Both the position numbers and the translations under genes were made by a program. Shown here piece by piece: positions 33,395 to 44,440 of a stretch of 64,000 bases of DNA; within the stretch, counting starts at the first letter, position 1, and every line of letters begins with the position of its first letter. Source of the stretch: Zizania palustris (taxonomy: Eukaryota; Streptophyta; Magnoliopsida; Poales; Poaceae); assembly GCA_019279435.1 (NCBI GenBank), contig JAAALK010000080.1, positions 95,394,311 to 95,458,310 on the forward strand. The letters are read 5' to 3'. Below the pieces are notes generated by a model, which did no database searches, was not told the origin of the DNA, and was given only the letters and a program-made list of their open reading frames with translations.

Positions 33395-33576
33395 GGGATG
33401 GTTTCTTGAGGTATTTTCAAGTGAAGCAGCTGCCCAACTTTCTATTAGCTTCACCGGTTTTGAGTCTTGCAGTTAATTCTTTTGTTCGTTACACAAAAAT
33501 GTTTCACAAACTCTTTCAATCAACTAGCATACATAAGCTGATTATTACCACTCTTGAGGGAATATCAATTAATTAA
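33395..33576 (+). pseudogene. C-terminal exon resembling PIG-V (GPI mannosyltransferase 2)
   Basis: After an acceptor (atttttag) the frame reads GDGFLRYFQVKQLPNFLLAS and continues to a stop at 33576, 60 codons in all. RYFQ-x-KQLPNFLLASP resembles my memory of the C-terminal region of plant PIG-V. That ER membrane enzyme adds the second mannose to GPI anchors. The hydrophobic stretch LLASPVLSLAV fits a membrane segment. The remaining PIG-V exons are absent, so this is a fragment, perhaps carried by a transposon or left by a broken gene. A protein search is needed to confirm it. Confidence 0.5.
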
Positions 33577-34019
33577 AGCATATAAAAGCTCAGACATTGA
33601 AACAATATTGAAGAGTTGATTTTCTACTAGAGTTGGGTGCCCTAAAGTTCCTCAAATCTACTAATAATAAGTTGGTGGATCTACCCACAGGAATCTCTTA
33701 TTTGTAAATTGTTCTACTATTGTTCATCATAATTAATATCTTGAACACTTCTTGATTGTAATGACCAACTTATAATTGTTTTGATGTATTTGTGTTTCGT
33801 ATTTAAGTAAACATTATTTATCGATTTCTATCACTACAACGTACTCCATCAAAAGGAAATAGGGTTAGACATTTGTTGTTTTTTATTTTTATCGTACCAT
33901 TAGCACGAGCTCACTACTAGTGGTACTAAGAACAACTAAAAAATCACATATTCATTTAATATTGACATATTCACATTTTTTGGTTTACACATGATTCCTC
34001 ATATTTGCACCAAAATAAC
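33577..34019. other. Unassigned AT-rich sequence
   Basis: No gene is visible. A cactactag word at 33912 recalls CACTA transposon ends, but no matching terminus was found. Confidence 0.4.
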
Positions 34020-34320
34020 CAATGAAACTTCACAAAATTTTATCGCTAAAGTATGTTTAAAGTGCCTCTAAATTATGTTTAAATTACCCCTAAATTATTA
34101 AAAAGTATGTTTAAAATATCTCTAAATTATCTCTAAAGTACCCCTAAATTATTGCTAAAGTGTGTTTAAAAACCCTACATTATTGCTAAAGTGTGTTTAT
34201 AGTACCCATAAATTGCTTCTAAGTATTCCTAAATTACTCATAAAATTATTCGTAATTTAGTCCTAAATTACCCCTAATCTAATCCTTAATTCTCTATAAT
34301 CTAGTACTAAACTAACTACT
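34020..34320. repeat. Degenerate AT-rich short repeats
   Basis: Variants of cctaaattattgctaaagtgtgtttaaa recur irregularly about every 25-35 bases. Such fields can be subterminal regions of DNA transposons, but no terminal inverted repeat was identified. Confidence 0.6.
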
Positions 34321-34683
34321 ACCTAAAAAAAACAGAAACGAAAAAAGACATACCGATGAGGAGAAGTGGCTGGCTGTAGACTGGGAGAAGCTGCAAGGGG
34401 TCACTAGGAAGGGGGCTTCGACCCCACTTATATAATTGGCATGTGAGCAGTTAGTCTTTCAATCTAAGCCGGGTGGACCTAGAACGACAAACCATGTGCT
34501 GATCTAGGGCCACTCATCCTAGATCGGTAGACCAACCGCTGACCAGGACCTAAGAGCCATTTGCTGATCTTGGGTCAATCGATCTAGATCGGTACTTGAT
34601 ATACCGACAAAAGTATAATTTTACATTTTTGAAATCCGTGACTAAATTTGAAATTTGTTTTAAAAATGTATTATTTTAAAAAC
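34321..34683. other. Unassigned sequence before the F-box fragment
   Basis: It contains repeats of gatctagatcggtac- and gctgatctNgg-like words (34440-34600) but no gene. Confidence 0.4.
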
Positions 34684-35090
34684 CATACAAACACCACATT
34701 GTCATCCTCACTGAGCTCACTTATCCAAACAGGCATCATGCCTACACGACTTCGACAAGCCTCCAACGATGGCACCATTGGCAATGACAAAAGTGTGTCC
34801 AGCAAAATTTCCGTGTGCAGAACCCATTATGATGCACCATCATCCTCAACCTCCTGTGCCCACAAATATAGGCTGAAACCCTCGACAGCGGGTAGACCAA
34901 GCACATAGTCTCCGCACCTAGCAACACTAATGTTCCACTTGTAGACGGCATATGTCTCTGGTGGCCTCTCAACTAGAGATAAAATTTGGTTAACAAATTT
35001 GAATTCAAGTATGCGATTCCCATCGAGAAGCTAATAGAGGGCTTCCCCAACAAGGGTTGTGTCAGCAATCTAGATTAGTTGACATTGCTG
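34684..35090 (-). pseudogene. F-box-associated domain gene fragment
   Basis: On minus the frame reads TTLVGEALY-stop-LLDGNRILEFKFVNQ, then AVYKWNISVARCGDYVLGLP, WAQEVEDDGASWVLHTEILL and WISELSEDDNVVFVWF. The order ALYWLLDGNRILEF, W(V/M)L(H)-x-E-I and SEDDNVVFVW matches the beta-propeller-like C-terminal region common in grass F-box proteins (DUF1618 type). The stop replaces the expected Trp. Another stop precedes IADTTLVG. No F-box domain is present, so this is a 3' fragment. In intact family members the region selects substrates for SCF ubiquitin ligases. Confidence 0.55.
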
Positions 35091-35158
35091 GATGGTGAAC
35101 AATCTAGACATGAGAAGGACGAGAAGCGTGCGACAAGAGTTCAGAAGCCAAGTGTGCG

Positions 35159-35347
35159 TGTTACTAGGCCAGAGTGGGCCAAATGAGTTGAGTTATGTGT
35201 GTAAGCTGGTTGTGGTGGTGTGAGTATAAATAATGTATTGTAGCACGCTTTGAGGATTGTCGGTGAAATTGGAGAAATTGGTGGTGGCGGCGACGACTTT
35301 GGATGATAGAAACTAGTGTGTTGTTTCAATTTTTGTTAGTTGCTATC
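35159..35347 (+). repeat. Probable 5' LTR end of element H
   Basis: The stretch ends ttgctatca three bases before a canonical initiator-Met PBS and holds a TATA-like gagtataaata at about 35220. The start at tgttactagg is a guess, as no partner LTR is in the window. Confidence 0.35.
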
Positions 35348-35351
35348 AATT

Positions 35352-35363
35352 TGGTATCAGAGC
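35352..35363 (+). other. Primer-binding site of element H (initiator Met tRNA)
   Basis: TGGTATCAGAGC is the standard complement of the 3' end of initiator methionine tRNA, used by most copia and chromovirus elements. It fixes the LTR end and the start of the internal region. Confidence 0.85.
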
Positions 35364-35497
35364 TATCAGTTGATCGATACTCCCTTTATTGGGCTGTAAG
35401 AGCTCCTGTGCGAGGTTGGAACCCAGCAGGCAACTGTAGGGATCTATAGAGAACCCCTCAATCGGGTTGGCTAAATTCAGGGTGATCAAGATAACTC

Positions 35498-36667
35498 GTG
35501 ATCCTAGAGAAACCACGATATCTCACTAAGCAACCTGTGAAGTTCATGGAGAATGAGAGTAGACTTGAACTTCTATTCAATAAAATGGATGATTTGCATG
35601 CAGATTCTGAACAAAAGCGACTTGAGTCAGAGCAATGTAGTCGGGTTGATTTATTGGCGCTGAAGTCGACTTTGGAGGCATGGATTCCGGATGTTGAGAA
35701 GAAAATAGAAGGTGTACAAACCGCAGTTGGGCATTTGCAATTCAAGGTTGAGAAGATTGAAGAGAAGGAGAAGCCCCAGGATGAATTTCAAGGCAGTCCG
35801 GTAGCTAAAGGTGTCGGAGTTTATGATCTGCATAGGCGTGGTCATGTTGATGTCGTAAGGCATGAGGTAAATATGTCTCAAATTCCAACTGACACTTTAT
35901 TTCCTGGGCAGAGATTTGTTCACGAGGGGAATTAAACCTTCGTTTTACTTGAATCCTTATGATTCTAGAATGGGGAATTTACCTCCAATGACTTGTCCCC
36001 AATTTGATTGTGACAAGACCCAAATGTGGAATAGCAGCTGTGAAACTTATTTTGAGACATATGGTGTACACCCTGGTAATTGGGTTAGGTTGGCCACCTT
36101 AAGTTTCACTGGAAATGTCGTATTCTGGTTGCAGTCGATCAGGTTGTAATTGATGGGAATATCTTGGGAAGAGTTGTGTGATAGGGTATGTGTCTATTTT
36201 AGTAGATACAAATACCAATCCTTGATTAGAAAGTAGTTTTTGATCAATCAAGATGGCTCGGTTGCTGATTATGTGGAGTTATTGATGGGTTGATGCATCA
36301 GATGATAGCTTATGACAATATGTTACTACCAATTTATTTTGTGACAAGGTTTGTTGAAGGATAAAAGGAAGATATACGTGCAACGGTGATGATGCAAAGA
36401 CTTCGGGATCTTGATTCAGCCTGTGCTTTGGCCTTTCTGCAAGAGGAAGCCTTAGCAGGAGTAAGAAAACCTAAGTGCCGCAAGCCTGGTTCTAATAATA
36501 TTCAAGATATTCAGTTAAGGGGTGAAAAGTACACCTACAATTCGGACCAAGATAAGTTTGGCAATACTCTAATAGAATAGAAGGGGGGTAAAATTGCTAA
36601 AGATGGAAAACAGTATGACAAAATATCTACTCTACATGCCTACAAAAGATCTAAAGGGTTGTGTTTC
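35498..36667 (+). pseudogene. Element H gag
   Basis: The N-terminal part (FMENESRLELLFNKMDDLHA onward) is coiled-coil-like. The gag domain appears after a frameshift near 35930 (PPMTCPQFDCDKTQMW, FETYGVHPGNWVRLATLSF, GNVVFWLQS) and continues past stops at 36147, 36233 and 36293 (SVADYVELLMG, ATVMMQRLRDLDSACALAFL). The knuckle KGLCFC is cut by the copia D LTR. It would form the particle core, but it is broken many times. Confidence 0.78.
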
Positions 36668-39600
36668 TGTTGGACCGAAATGGGTGACCAGGGGGTGAAT
36701 GGGAACTTTTAAAATTTTAGGCTATAATATCCTTCTATTTTAGCTTTTAAAATTTTAGGCTAAACTAGCCTTCTCTTTTAAAATTCTGCCTCCTGCGGAA
36801 CAGGCTTCGAACGCACCCTTCGGATGTATGATTCGGAGGTATTTTACAGATCTGAACACTGACTTCACAAAGGGTAAAAAGTCGAAGACAAGGAGACTTC
36901 GCTCACACCCACAAACCCAAAAACACAACTCTGCAAGGATAGTGTAGGCTCCGCACACTTCTTAGGAGTAAGTTACCCTCTGAAGGCTTCGAATAGATAC
37001 TCTGCACTAGCAACTAGTAGTAGGCTTCGTATTTCGAAGGGCAGAAAGTAGACAGAACAGACTGCACCAAGGACCTCAACTGAGGAAAGAAAACAGGCTT
37101 CGAGCCCAACTTCATTCAGTGCTTCGCTAGTAATCAGAGAGGACTTTCCACTAGTTTACACAGAGCGAACATACACTGAAGGACACACACAAATAACACG
37201 TTCAAGACACCACCACACTTTGCTTGAAAAGGAACAGAGCAAAAACTCTGGCTAGAACAGATCAAAGTGAAGCATAGAGGACTCAACACATGCAACACAA
37301 AACAGGAATACAAGTTCAAGCAATAGGTAAAGAACAGAATGAAATTTTCATTGCATGAACAAGGAACACAAAACACTCATACAACTGAGTACATGGGTGT
37401 GGTGGCTAGCTCTAGTAGTTTTGAAAATGGTTGCTCAAAGTGTTACCTAGACCTAAACAACCTCACTCTTTATAGTCACAACTCAGCCATGAGAATAGAC
37501 TACTTTATCCCTAAGGTTTACACTGTTTTTGTCTCAGCCAGACAAGGGGATACAGATGGTAGTCTACTTTACTAGAGGCTTCTTTTGTTATCTTCGCAGA
37601 GGGGACAACATCATGCTTTTGCAGAGCAGACACGATCAACCTTTGCACAGTGGAATCTTATGAAGCCCCCTTCGCACATGATGTGTGCAGAAGCTTCGGT
37701 GCAAGCTTTGAACCTGTACTCCTTCGCTTCACCGAAGACAGACTTCGATATAGTGACTGTTTTGAGCCAAAGCCATCAAAGCTCTTGAGCCTTTGCACCA
37801 TCACCTCTGGAGTGGAACACCACGGCTTCGCAGCTACTCCCAGCTTGAGCTCCGTTAGTCTGTGTACCGAAGCCATGCATGGCCAAAGTACCTCAAGTCA
37901 GCCACACTCCGATGCCCCACCTTTTGAAGTCTCTCCGTCCAAGGCCTCCGCATGAAGCATATCCATAAGCACCCCTTTGCATTGTCTCAGCCCCCGAGCA
38001 CACTCCACGAAGACCCTTATCCGGACAATGCCTTCGATGCACCTTGACTTCCAAGACCTTCAACAGGTGTCTCTTCGAGTGCCTCCAACTAGAGCACACT
38101 TCCAATGCCTTGCCTCAATGCTGAGGACCTGGTCCACCATACTCCGAAGTCACTCCTTCCGGAGTACCCATCGAAGTGCCTCGTCTCAGAGGACTTTGCC
38201 TCGGGGTACCTTCAACTAGAGCAACCCTCCGCACATTCTGCCTTCACCTGGCGTAACTTGACCCGAGGACCGACCTCGACCCCACACATCATTCGTGACT
38301 GAGGTTGTAGGACCGAAAGTAGCGACCAGAGGGGGGTGAATGGGTGCCTAAAAAATCTTTTGAATCAATGGCCTGCTCCCAACACCCAATGCACCTCAAC
38401 GGACATAGCAAAGAAAGGTGAACAGATCAACAGAGCCTCAAAATATCTAGCCCAACAACAACCGGTGTCCTAATCGAAAAGACACCAACACAGTGCTAAT
38501 AGGCAGATTTACAAAGCATTTAAAACATGGGCAGATGAAGGTTCACAGAAATAAATCCTCACAACAATTAATCTGAGTGCACATAAAAGAGATGAGTCTT
38601 ACTGTTCAAACATTTGTCTCAAGTTCGGTAATTGACGAAGCCCGTGCAAAGCCAAGAAAGCAGCAAACAAGCAAAAATATAAGCTTCTCCACACGTTCTG
38701 CCAGGAAGCAACAATAGCAAAGATTAAAATATGCTATTCGTGAAGCTACGTGCAACACAGCTCAATGTAATACATGCATCCAGGAAGAGATTTTTGCAGA
38801 TCTCGCGATGAATAAAAAAAGGAATAGAGTAGAAAACTGCTCACGAAGAAAACAAAACAGATGACAGGAACACACTGTAGCAAAAATCAACAGCTATCAC
38901 ACACAGATGAACTAGGCACACAAAACGAGGCAATGATTAAAAGACTCCACAGCGACGCAGAACGTATAAACCTGATGGAGAGATTTCTTGACGTGTGCGT
39001 GATGAAAATAGTGGCGGCGGAGAAGAATCAACACCAGGAAGATCAACAGTAGAACAAAATCGCTGGCGGCGGCAGGAGGTGTGAACAGTAACATAGGGGA
39101 TGAACTCCGATTTTTAATTAAAGTGAGTTAACTCTAACCCTAGGGATTGGGGCCCTATTTATAGGCAGCCCAATAGACTAGGAAAATACCAAAAGACCCT
39201 TAGGGTTTTTACAGACGCTGAAATAAATGGAAAAGACCGAACTACCCTTAGGATATTTTTATAGACTCGACTGACTGACTGTGGGCCTAAGGACAAAAAA
39301 GTAAACTCCTATTTACAGATGAATTATCCGGAAGCGAAGCTTTCGTAGCGACTACGGCTTCGCCTCAGAACAGTCCGATCTGAGATCAGCGGTCGTTAGT
39401 TTTGCGCCAAAACTGACAAAGCATCCACTGACTTTGCACTAGGTACCCGGATTGGGCTGGCCTGATTCCTCAGCTCTCTAAGCCCAACAATCACTCGCCA
39501 CCTGTGTACCTGAGTCAATCCTGGTCAACAGCCTAGTGGATCCTCTGCTCCTCCTAGCCCATGTACCCGAATTGGGCCAGCCTGACTTCGCGGCCCCTCT

Positions 39601-40091
39601 GCCCGACAGTCGCTCGCTGCCCGTGTACCTGAGTCACACGCGGCCCGTGTACCTAAGTCACACGCGGCCCAAACGCAGTATGTCTTCTCCTCTTTTTAGT
39701 CCTCTTTGACTACCGTTGACAATGACTCATCACATCTGGAGCCATGAGGCCCACGCTATTCAGCACGGCTCCTCAGAGGTCCCCACTCGCCTGGCATCAA
39801 GCCTCTCGCATACCCAGGTTCACTCACTACGAATCATCTATTGCCTCCGAAGTCACCTGCACACCACAAACAAGTAGACAAGTATTTCTAGTAACCCAGA
39901 GACCACTCCGGTAAACAACCTTCGGTACACACTCTGGTGTACCGCCCAAAGTATCGAGCCCTCCGATAGACACACTCCATTGGAACCAACAATCACCGAA
40001 CCCCTTCGGAGGGACCCCTTCGCCCAGAAGAGAACTTGTCAATCACTCATCATAGACTCAAAACCAAGACACATTTCAACTTGGTTTCTCA
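36668..40091 (-). repeat. 3' LTR of copia D (1.95 kb, split by a solo LTR)
   Basis: The outer bounds on plus are TGTTGGACCG...TTGGTTTCTCA. Without the insertion at 38306-39775 the LTR is about 1949 bp. It aligns with the right LTR (61119-62266), which lacks a block of about 300 bp near 61775. U5 ends attcaccccctggtcacc on minus, a wording shared by the other copia LTRs here. The short open frames inside do not look coding. Confidence 0.8.
38306..39775 (-). mobile_element. Solo LTR of a related copia family (1470 bp) inside the D 3' LTR
   Basis: It has TG...CA ends on minus (TGAGGAGCCG...GGTCCTACA) and a perfect duplication gaggt at 38301-38305 and 39776-39780. Removing it restores alignment with the right LTR of D. 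Its U5 end resembles the end of the D LTR. A TATA-like tatttatagg on plus near 39157 fits a minus-strand promoter. Tracts of gtacctgagtcacacgcggccc repeat at about 39500-39665. Confidence 0.82.
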
Positions 40092-41290
40092 ATCTCCCCC
40101 TTGATGAGTGCATTGACAACCAAATTCAAGTGTGAGAAAATTTATAATTTTTTAGCACACAAGTGACCATAAAAACTTAGAAAAGAGCAAAATCATGTCA
40201 CTTGATAAATGAATTTCAATTGACTTTTTGGCAGCAAAAGTTTTCTCCCCCCTTTGAGCTTCATCACTTGTTCTCCCCCTTAGGTAGGCAAACCAGACGT
40301 TTTCTCCCCCTTTGGCAATGCAAGAATCAAGGAGCAAGAAAAGAGGCAAGGCTTCGAGATGATGAAAAATGTGAAAACATAAGGTGCTAGAATATGTCAC
40401 AACATAATGTCATCCTGAGATGCTCAGCTCGAGTTAATATATTCCAAATTCAATGTTTGATGCATGAAATTTCCAAATTTATTGAAAATAAAAGCATCAC
40501 CGCTTATATTAGTCATCTAGACAAGTGAAATAGGGAAATGCAAAAGCTAAACAATTTCTACTGAGGAAAGCAAGTCCAATTTCATGGTGCATTTAGCAAG
40601 CTTGATTAGCAAGTGATTCAGACATTGCAATTCTTTTATATTGCCAGGGTTTATTTGCTTGTCTACCTTATGCTTTCCAACAAAGCCAAGCCTAGGTCAA
40701 GAAGGACCATCAGAAGATTAAGGCAGCGATTTTATGCAGACACTAAGTTATCCCAGTTCATACCAAAGTGTTGTGGTAAGCAGTCTAGAATAAAGTAGTG
40801 CGACAAGCAAACCCACCTGGATCTTTTCATTTTTAACACACAAATCATTGATATTGATTTTTGTGGAGTACCAATTGTTGGATGATTCCATGAAAAAGCA
40901 ATTTTGTTTTCAAGTTGCAATTTTGCATCCAATGTAAAGAATTCTAGATACTAGGCAGATAAAGGATAACTAAAGCAATTCTACACAACACATGCTAGAC
41001 ACAAGACTAAGCAGTGATCAAATTTAGAATTTTGTAAATTAAAATCATGCTCATTATGAAGTTAGATATATTAAACAGAGCTGAACCATCATAATAATGA
41101 CAATCATGCGAATGGCATATAAAAGAAACTAAGGGCATCAACAAATCATCATAAGGAAGCCAATGCAACACACATAAAACATGCTCCCCCACACAAAATG
41201 TAGTAAGGATGACAAATACCAAGTTCCCTACACAAATAAGCAAATCAAGACGCATCAAGGGGTTTGGTGAAAATGTCAGCAAGCTGGTTC
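40092..41290 (-). other. 3' noncoding region and polypurine tract of copia D
   Basis: On minus the stretch reads from the RNase H tail to catcaagggggagat at the LTR. Several purine runs match those in B (ctccccc on plus near 40245, 40270 and 40300). No envelope-like open frame is present. The pol tail ADIFTKPL is recognisable near 41250-41285 in broken form. Confidence 0.65.
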
Positions 41291-42600
41291 TAGGTATCAA
41301 CATATAGCACTACTATTATCACAAAACAATGGAACACCCTTATAGTCTAACCCGAAATCCCGCAAAGTGGAGACCATCCACAAAATCTGTGAGCAACAGC
41401 TAGCTGCAGCAGCATATTCGGCCTTAGCTATAGATCGTGCAACGCTAGAATATTTGCGAGAAGACCAGCAAACAAGAGAAGTACCCAGAAAATGACAAGT
41501 ATCGAAGGTACTCTTCCTATCAATTCTACACCCAGCAAAATCCGCATCTGAATAACCACGAAGACACAAAGAGGAAGATGCAGAATACCAAATGCCAAAT
41601 TCAAGGGTATGCTTGAGATACCTAAGAATGCGCTTTACCGCTTAGAGATGCGAAGCACGTGGCAAAGCCTAAAAATGAGCGCACAAACACACAACAAAGT
41701 GTATGTCCGGCCTCGTAGCAGTCAAGTAGAGGAGGGAGCTGATCATGCTTTGGAACTCCTTCTGATCTACGGCTTCTCCATCCTCGTCAGGGTCCAATGC
41801 TACAGAGGTAGCCATTGGTGTAGCGAGAGGCTTCACATCAGCCATGTCGAACATTTTAAGAAGATCCTTGGTGTACTTCTCTGATGGACGAAGGTGCCTT
41901 GTTTCTTTGCTTGATTTTCAAACCAAGGAAAAATGTGAGTTCGCCCATCATGGACATCTCAAACTCCCTGCTCATGGCATCTGCAAACTCGGCAACCAAA
42001 GCATGAGAAGAGCCACCAAAGATGATATTGTCAACGTAAATCTAAACTAGGAGGAAATCTTTGCCATTCCTGAGAGTGAAAAGGGTTTTATCTATTGATC
42101 CAATCAAATACCCTCGCTCAAGCAGAAAAGACTTAAGTCTGTCATACCAAACCCATGGGGCCTGCTTGAGTCTATCAAGAGCGTTATGAAGTTTAAGGAC
42201 TTTATGTGGTAATTTGGGGTTTTCAAATCTAGGGGGTTGTTTTACATAAATGTCTTCGCCTATGAAGCCATTTAGAAAGGCACTTTTGACATCCATTTGA
42301 TAAAGTTTGAAACCACGGGAAGCAGCAAATGCATGTAGAATTCTAATGGCCTCAAGGCGGGCAACATGTGCAAAAGTTTATGTAAAATCAATCCCTTCTA
42401 ACTGAGAATAACCCTGAGCCACAAGTCTAGTTTTGTTTATAACTACAGACCCATCCTCCCCTTCTTTGTTTTTAAAAATCCATTTAGTTCCAATGAAATG
42501 AACATTAGGAGGGGATCTACAAGAGTCCAGACTTGGTTTCTCTCAAAATTTTCAAGTTCTTCATGCATGGCATTGATCCAACTAGAATCAGAAAGTGCAT
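41291..42600 (-). pseudogene. Copia D reverse transcriptase and RNase H
   Basis: RT segments include WINAMHEELENFERNQVW, MDVKSAFLNGFIGEDIYV and RLKQAPWVWYDRLKSFLLE. The catalytic box reads IYVDNIIFG, so the second Asp is Asn, and a TAG stands directly before it at the same codon as in B. RNase H runs from GYSDADFAGC to CDNSSAIC at 41297. Frameshifts occur near 41870, 42020 and 42470. Confidence 0.85.
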
Positions 42601-44240
42601 GACTCACATCTAAGGGCTCAAAAGAAGCAACAAAAGAAGAATCAATGAAATGAGCATGATAACGTGTTACCCTTTGATCAAGCTCACCAATGATCTGCTC
42701 GGGAGGATGTATCCTTTGGTTGTGATGAGGAGCCTCATGGCGGGATGCAGTCTCCCCCTCAACTTGTGCTAGTGAATGGTCAAAGATGACCGATGTCGAG
42801 GTAGTGGCTTCGGGGCCTCTTGTCAAAGTGGTCGAAGCGGGGTCGGCTTGGGGGGTTGATGTCAAGGGTAATAGGGGATCATCCTCGAAGTCTTCAGGAT
42901 CTTCATCTTCAAATATTGTCTGCTCCATATCATGTTCATTTGTCTGTTCAAAAGAAGAACTAACACAGGGGGTTGATTCATCAAAGGTCACATCACATGA
43001 CTCAATGACAGTGTTAGTTTCCAAATTGTAAACATGATAAGAATGACCATGGGTAGTATATCCCAAAAAGATTCCGTCAGACGAATGCGACTCAAATTTA
43101 TCCAAATTTCCACGTTTTAGGATAAAGCATCGACAGCCAAATACTCAAAGATGAGTCACTTTGGGTTGTCTCCCAAAACGCAGCTCATAAGAAGTCAAAT
43201 TCAAAATTTAGCGCAAGAAAATCCAGTTTGAGATGTAACAAGCAGTGTTCATGGCCTCAGCCCAAAACTTTCTAGGAGTCCTATGCTCATCGAGCATCGT
43301 CCTAGCCATCTCAACCAAAGTTCGGCTCTTTCTCTCAACAACACCGTTCTGTTGAGGAACCCACAGAGCAGAAAATTGATGTTCTATGCCATGATCCATG
43401 CAAAAGTCAAGAAAGAGACTATTTTTGAACTCGGTTCTATTATCACTTCGAATGAACTTCAGTGCACCAGGGAGTTCAGTAAACAATCTCAAAGCTAATC
43501 TCTAAAAGTGTGGAAACACTTCATCCTTGCTAGCTAAAAAGAAGGCTTAAGAATAGCGAGAGAAATCATCGACAATAACAAGAACATACCACTTGCCACC
43601 TAAAGAACTAACCCGAGAAGGACCTACAGTGTCCATATGGAGAAGCTCTCTAGGTTGTTCAGTCATCACCATAGAGACTGGTGAGTGAGAGGCGGTAATA
43701 ATTTCCCCATGATGATAGGGAGCACAAACTAAATTCCTCTCAAATTTGAGCTTGGGCAATCCTCGGATCAGACCTAGGGCACTCAAACGAGCGAGCAACT
43801 CAAAGCTCATATGCCCTAGTCTCCTATGCCACATCCAAAGCTTAGAAGTCGAATGTGCAACAAGGCAATGAGAAGAACCAGATGACTCAGAAAAATCAGC
43901 TCCAAAAACTCTCCCAACTCTAAAGATCTTACAAATCAAAACGCCATCGAAATTGAGTACTTGCGAAGTATCGCGATGAAATCGCACTTCAAAGCCCTCA
44001 TCAAGCAGCTGAGATACAGAAAGCAAATTTTATCCCAAATTTTCGACCAAAGCAACATCTTTGAGAGTGAAATTCGAGTTGATTCTTACCATACCTTTAC
44101 CTTTCACTCTGCTTCTCCGGTTGTTGCCAAAGATGATTTGTTCCTTTTGCTTGGTTGTGGTGAGGCTAGAGAACCATGCTGCATTCCCTGTCATATGGTG
44201 CGAACAACCGGAGTCCACGATCCACGTGCCCTCCAAGCCT
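42601..44240 (-). pseudogene. Copia D protease and integrase
   Basis: The protease site TWIVDSGCSHHMTG lies near 44230. A 159-codon frame then holds the pre-integrase finger (WHRRLGHMSFELL to CAPYHHG, with one Cys altered) and the core start (LLHMDTVGPSRV). After a stop near 43547 the core continues (IRSDNRTEF, with the usual Gly replaced by Arg, then NGVVERKSRT). The C-terminal region (SSDGIFLGYTTHGHSYHVY) runs to an acidic linker. Confidence 0.85.
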
Positions 44241-44440
44241 CGATCTGATGTCTACACAAAACGATAAAACCTCAATCGCTCAGTGCTGGGGTGAGTGAAA
44301 ATATGACGAGTCATCCAGCACTGAGAGATACGAGTGGTAGGCATAGTAAAAGTAGATTTTCTGCGCACAGGTAAAATAGAGTGATGCAAAAAGTGAGGTC
44401 TATCTACATGATGCAATCCAAATGCACGATGATGTATCCC

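Noticed and set aside
33912..33920. CACTACTAG word as a CACTA transposon terminus
   Set aside because: No matching inverted terminus or 3-bp duplication was found. The neighbouring AT-rich repeats are suggestive only.
30705..33920. A complete Helitron carrying the gene fragments
   Set aside because: I could not find a TC start or a hairpin followed by CTRR-T. Capture remains a hypothesis.
35352..35363. tRNA gene at TGGTATCAGAGC
   Set aside because: Only the complement of a tRNA 3' end is present, next to an LTR end, so it is a primer-binding site.
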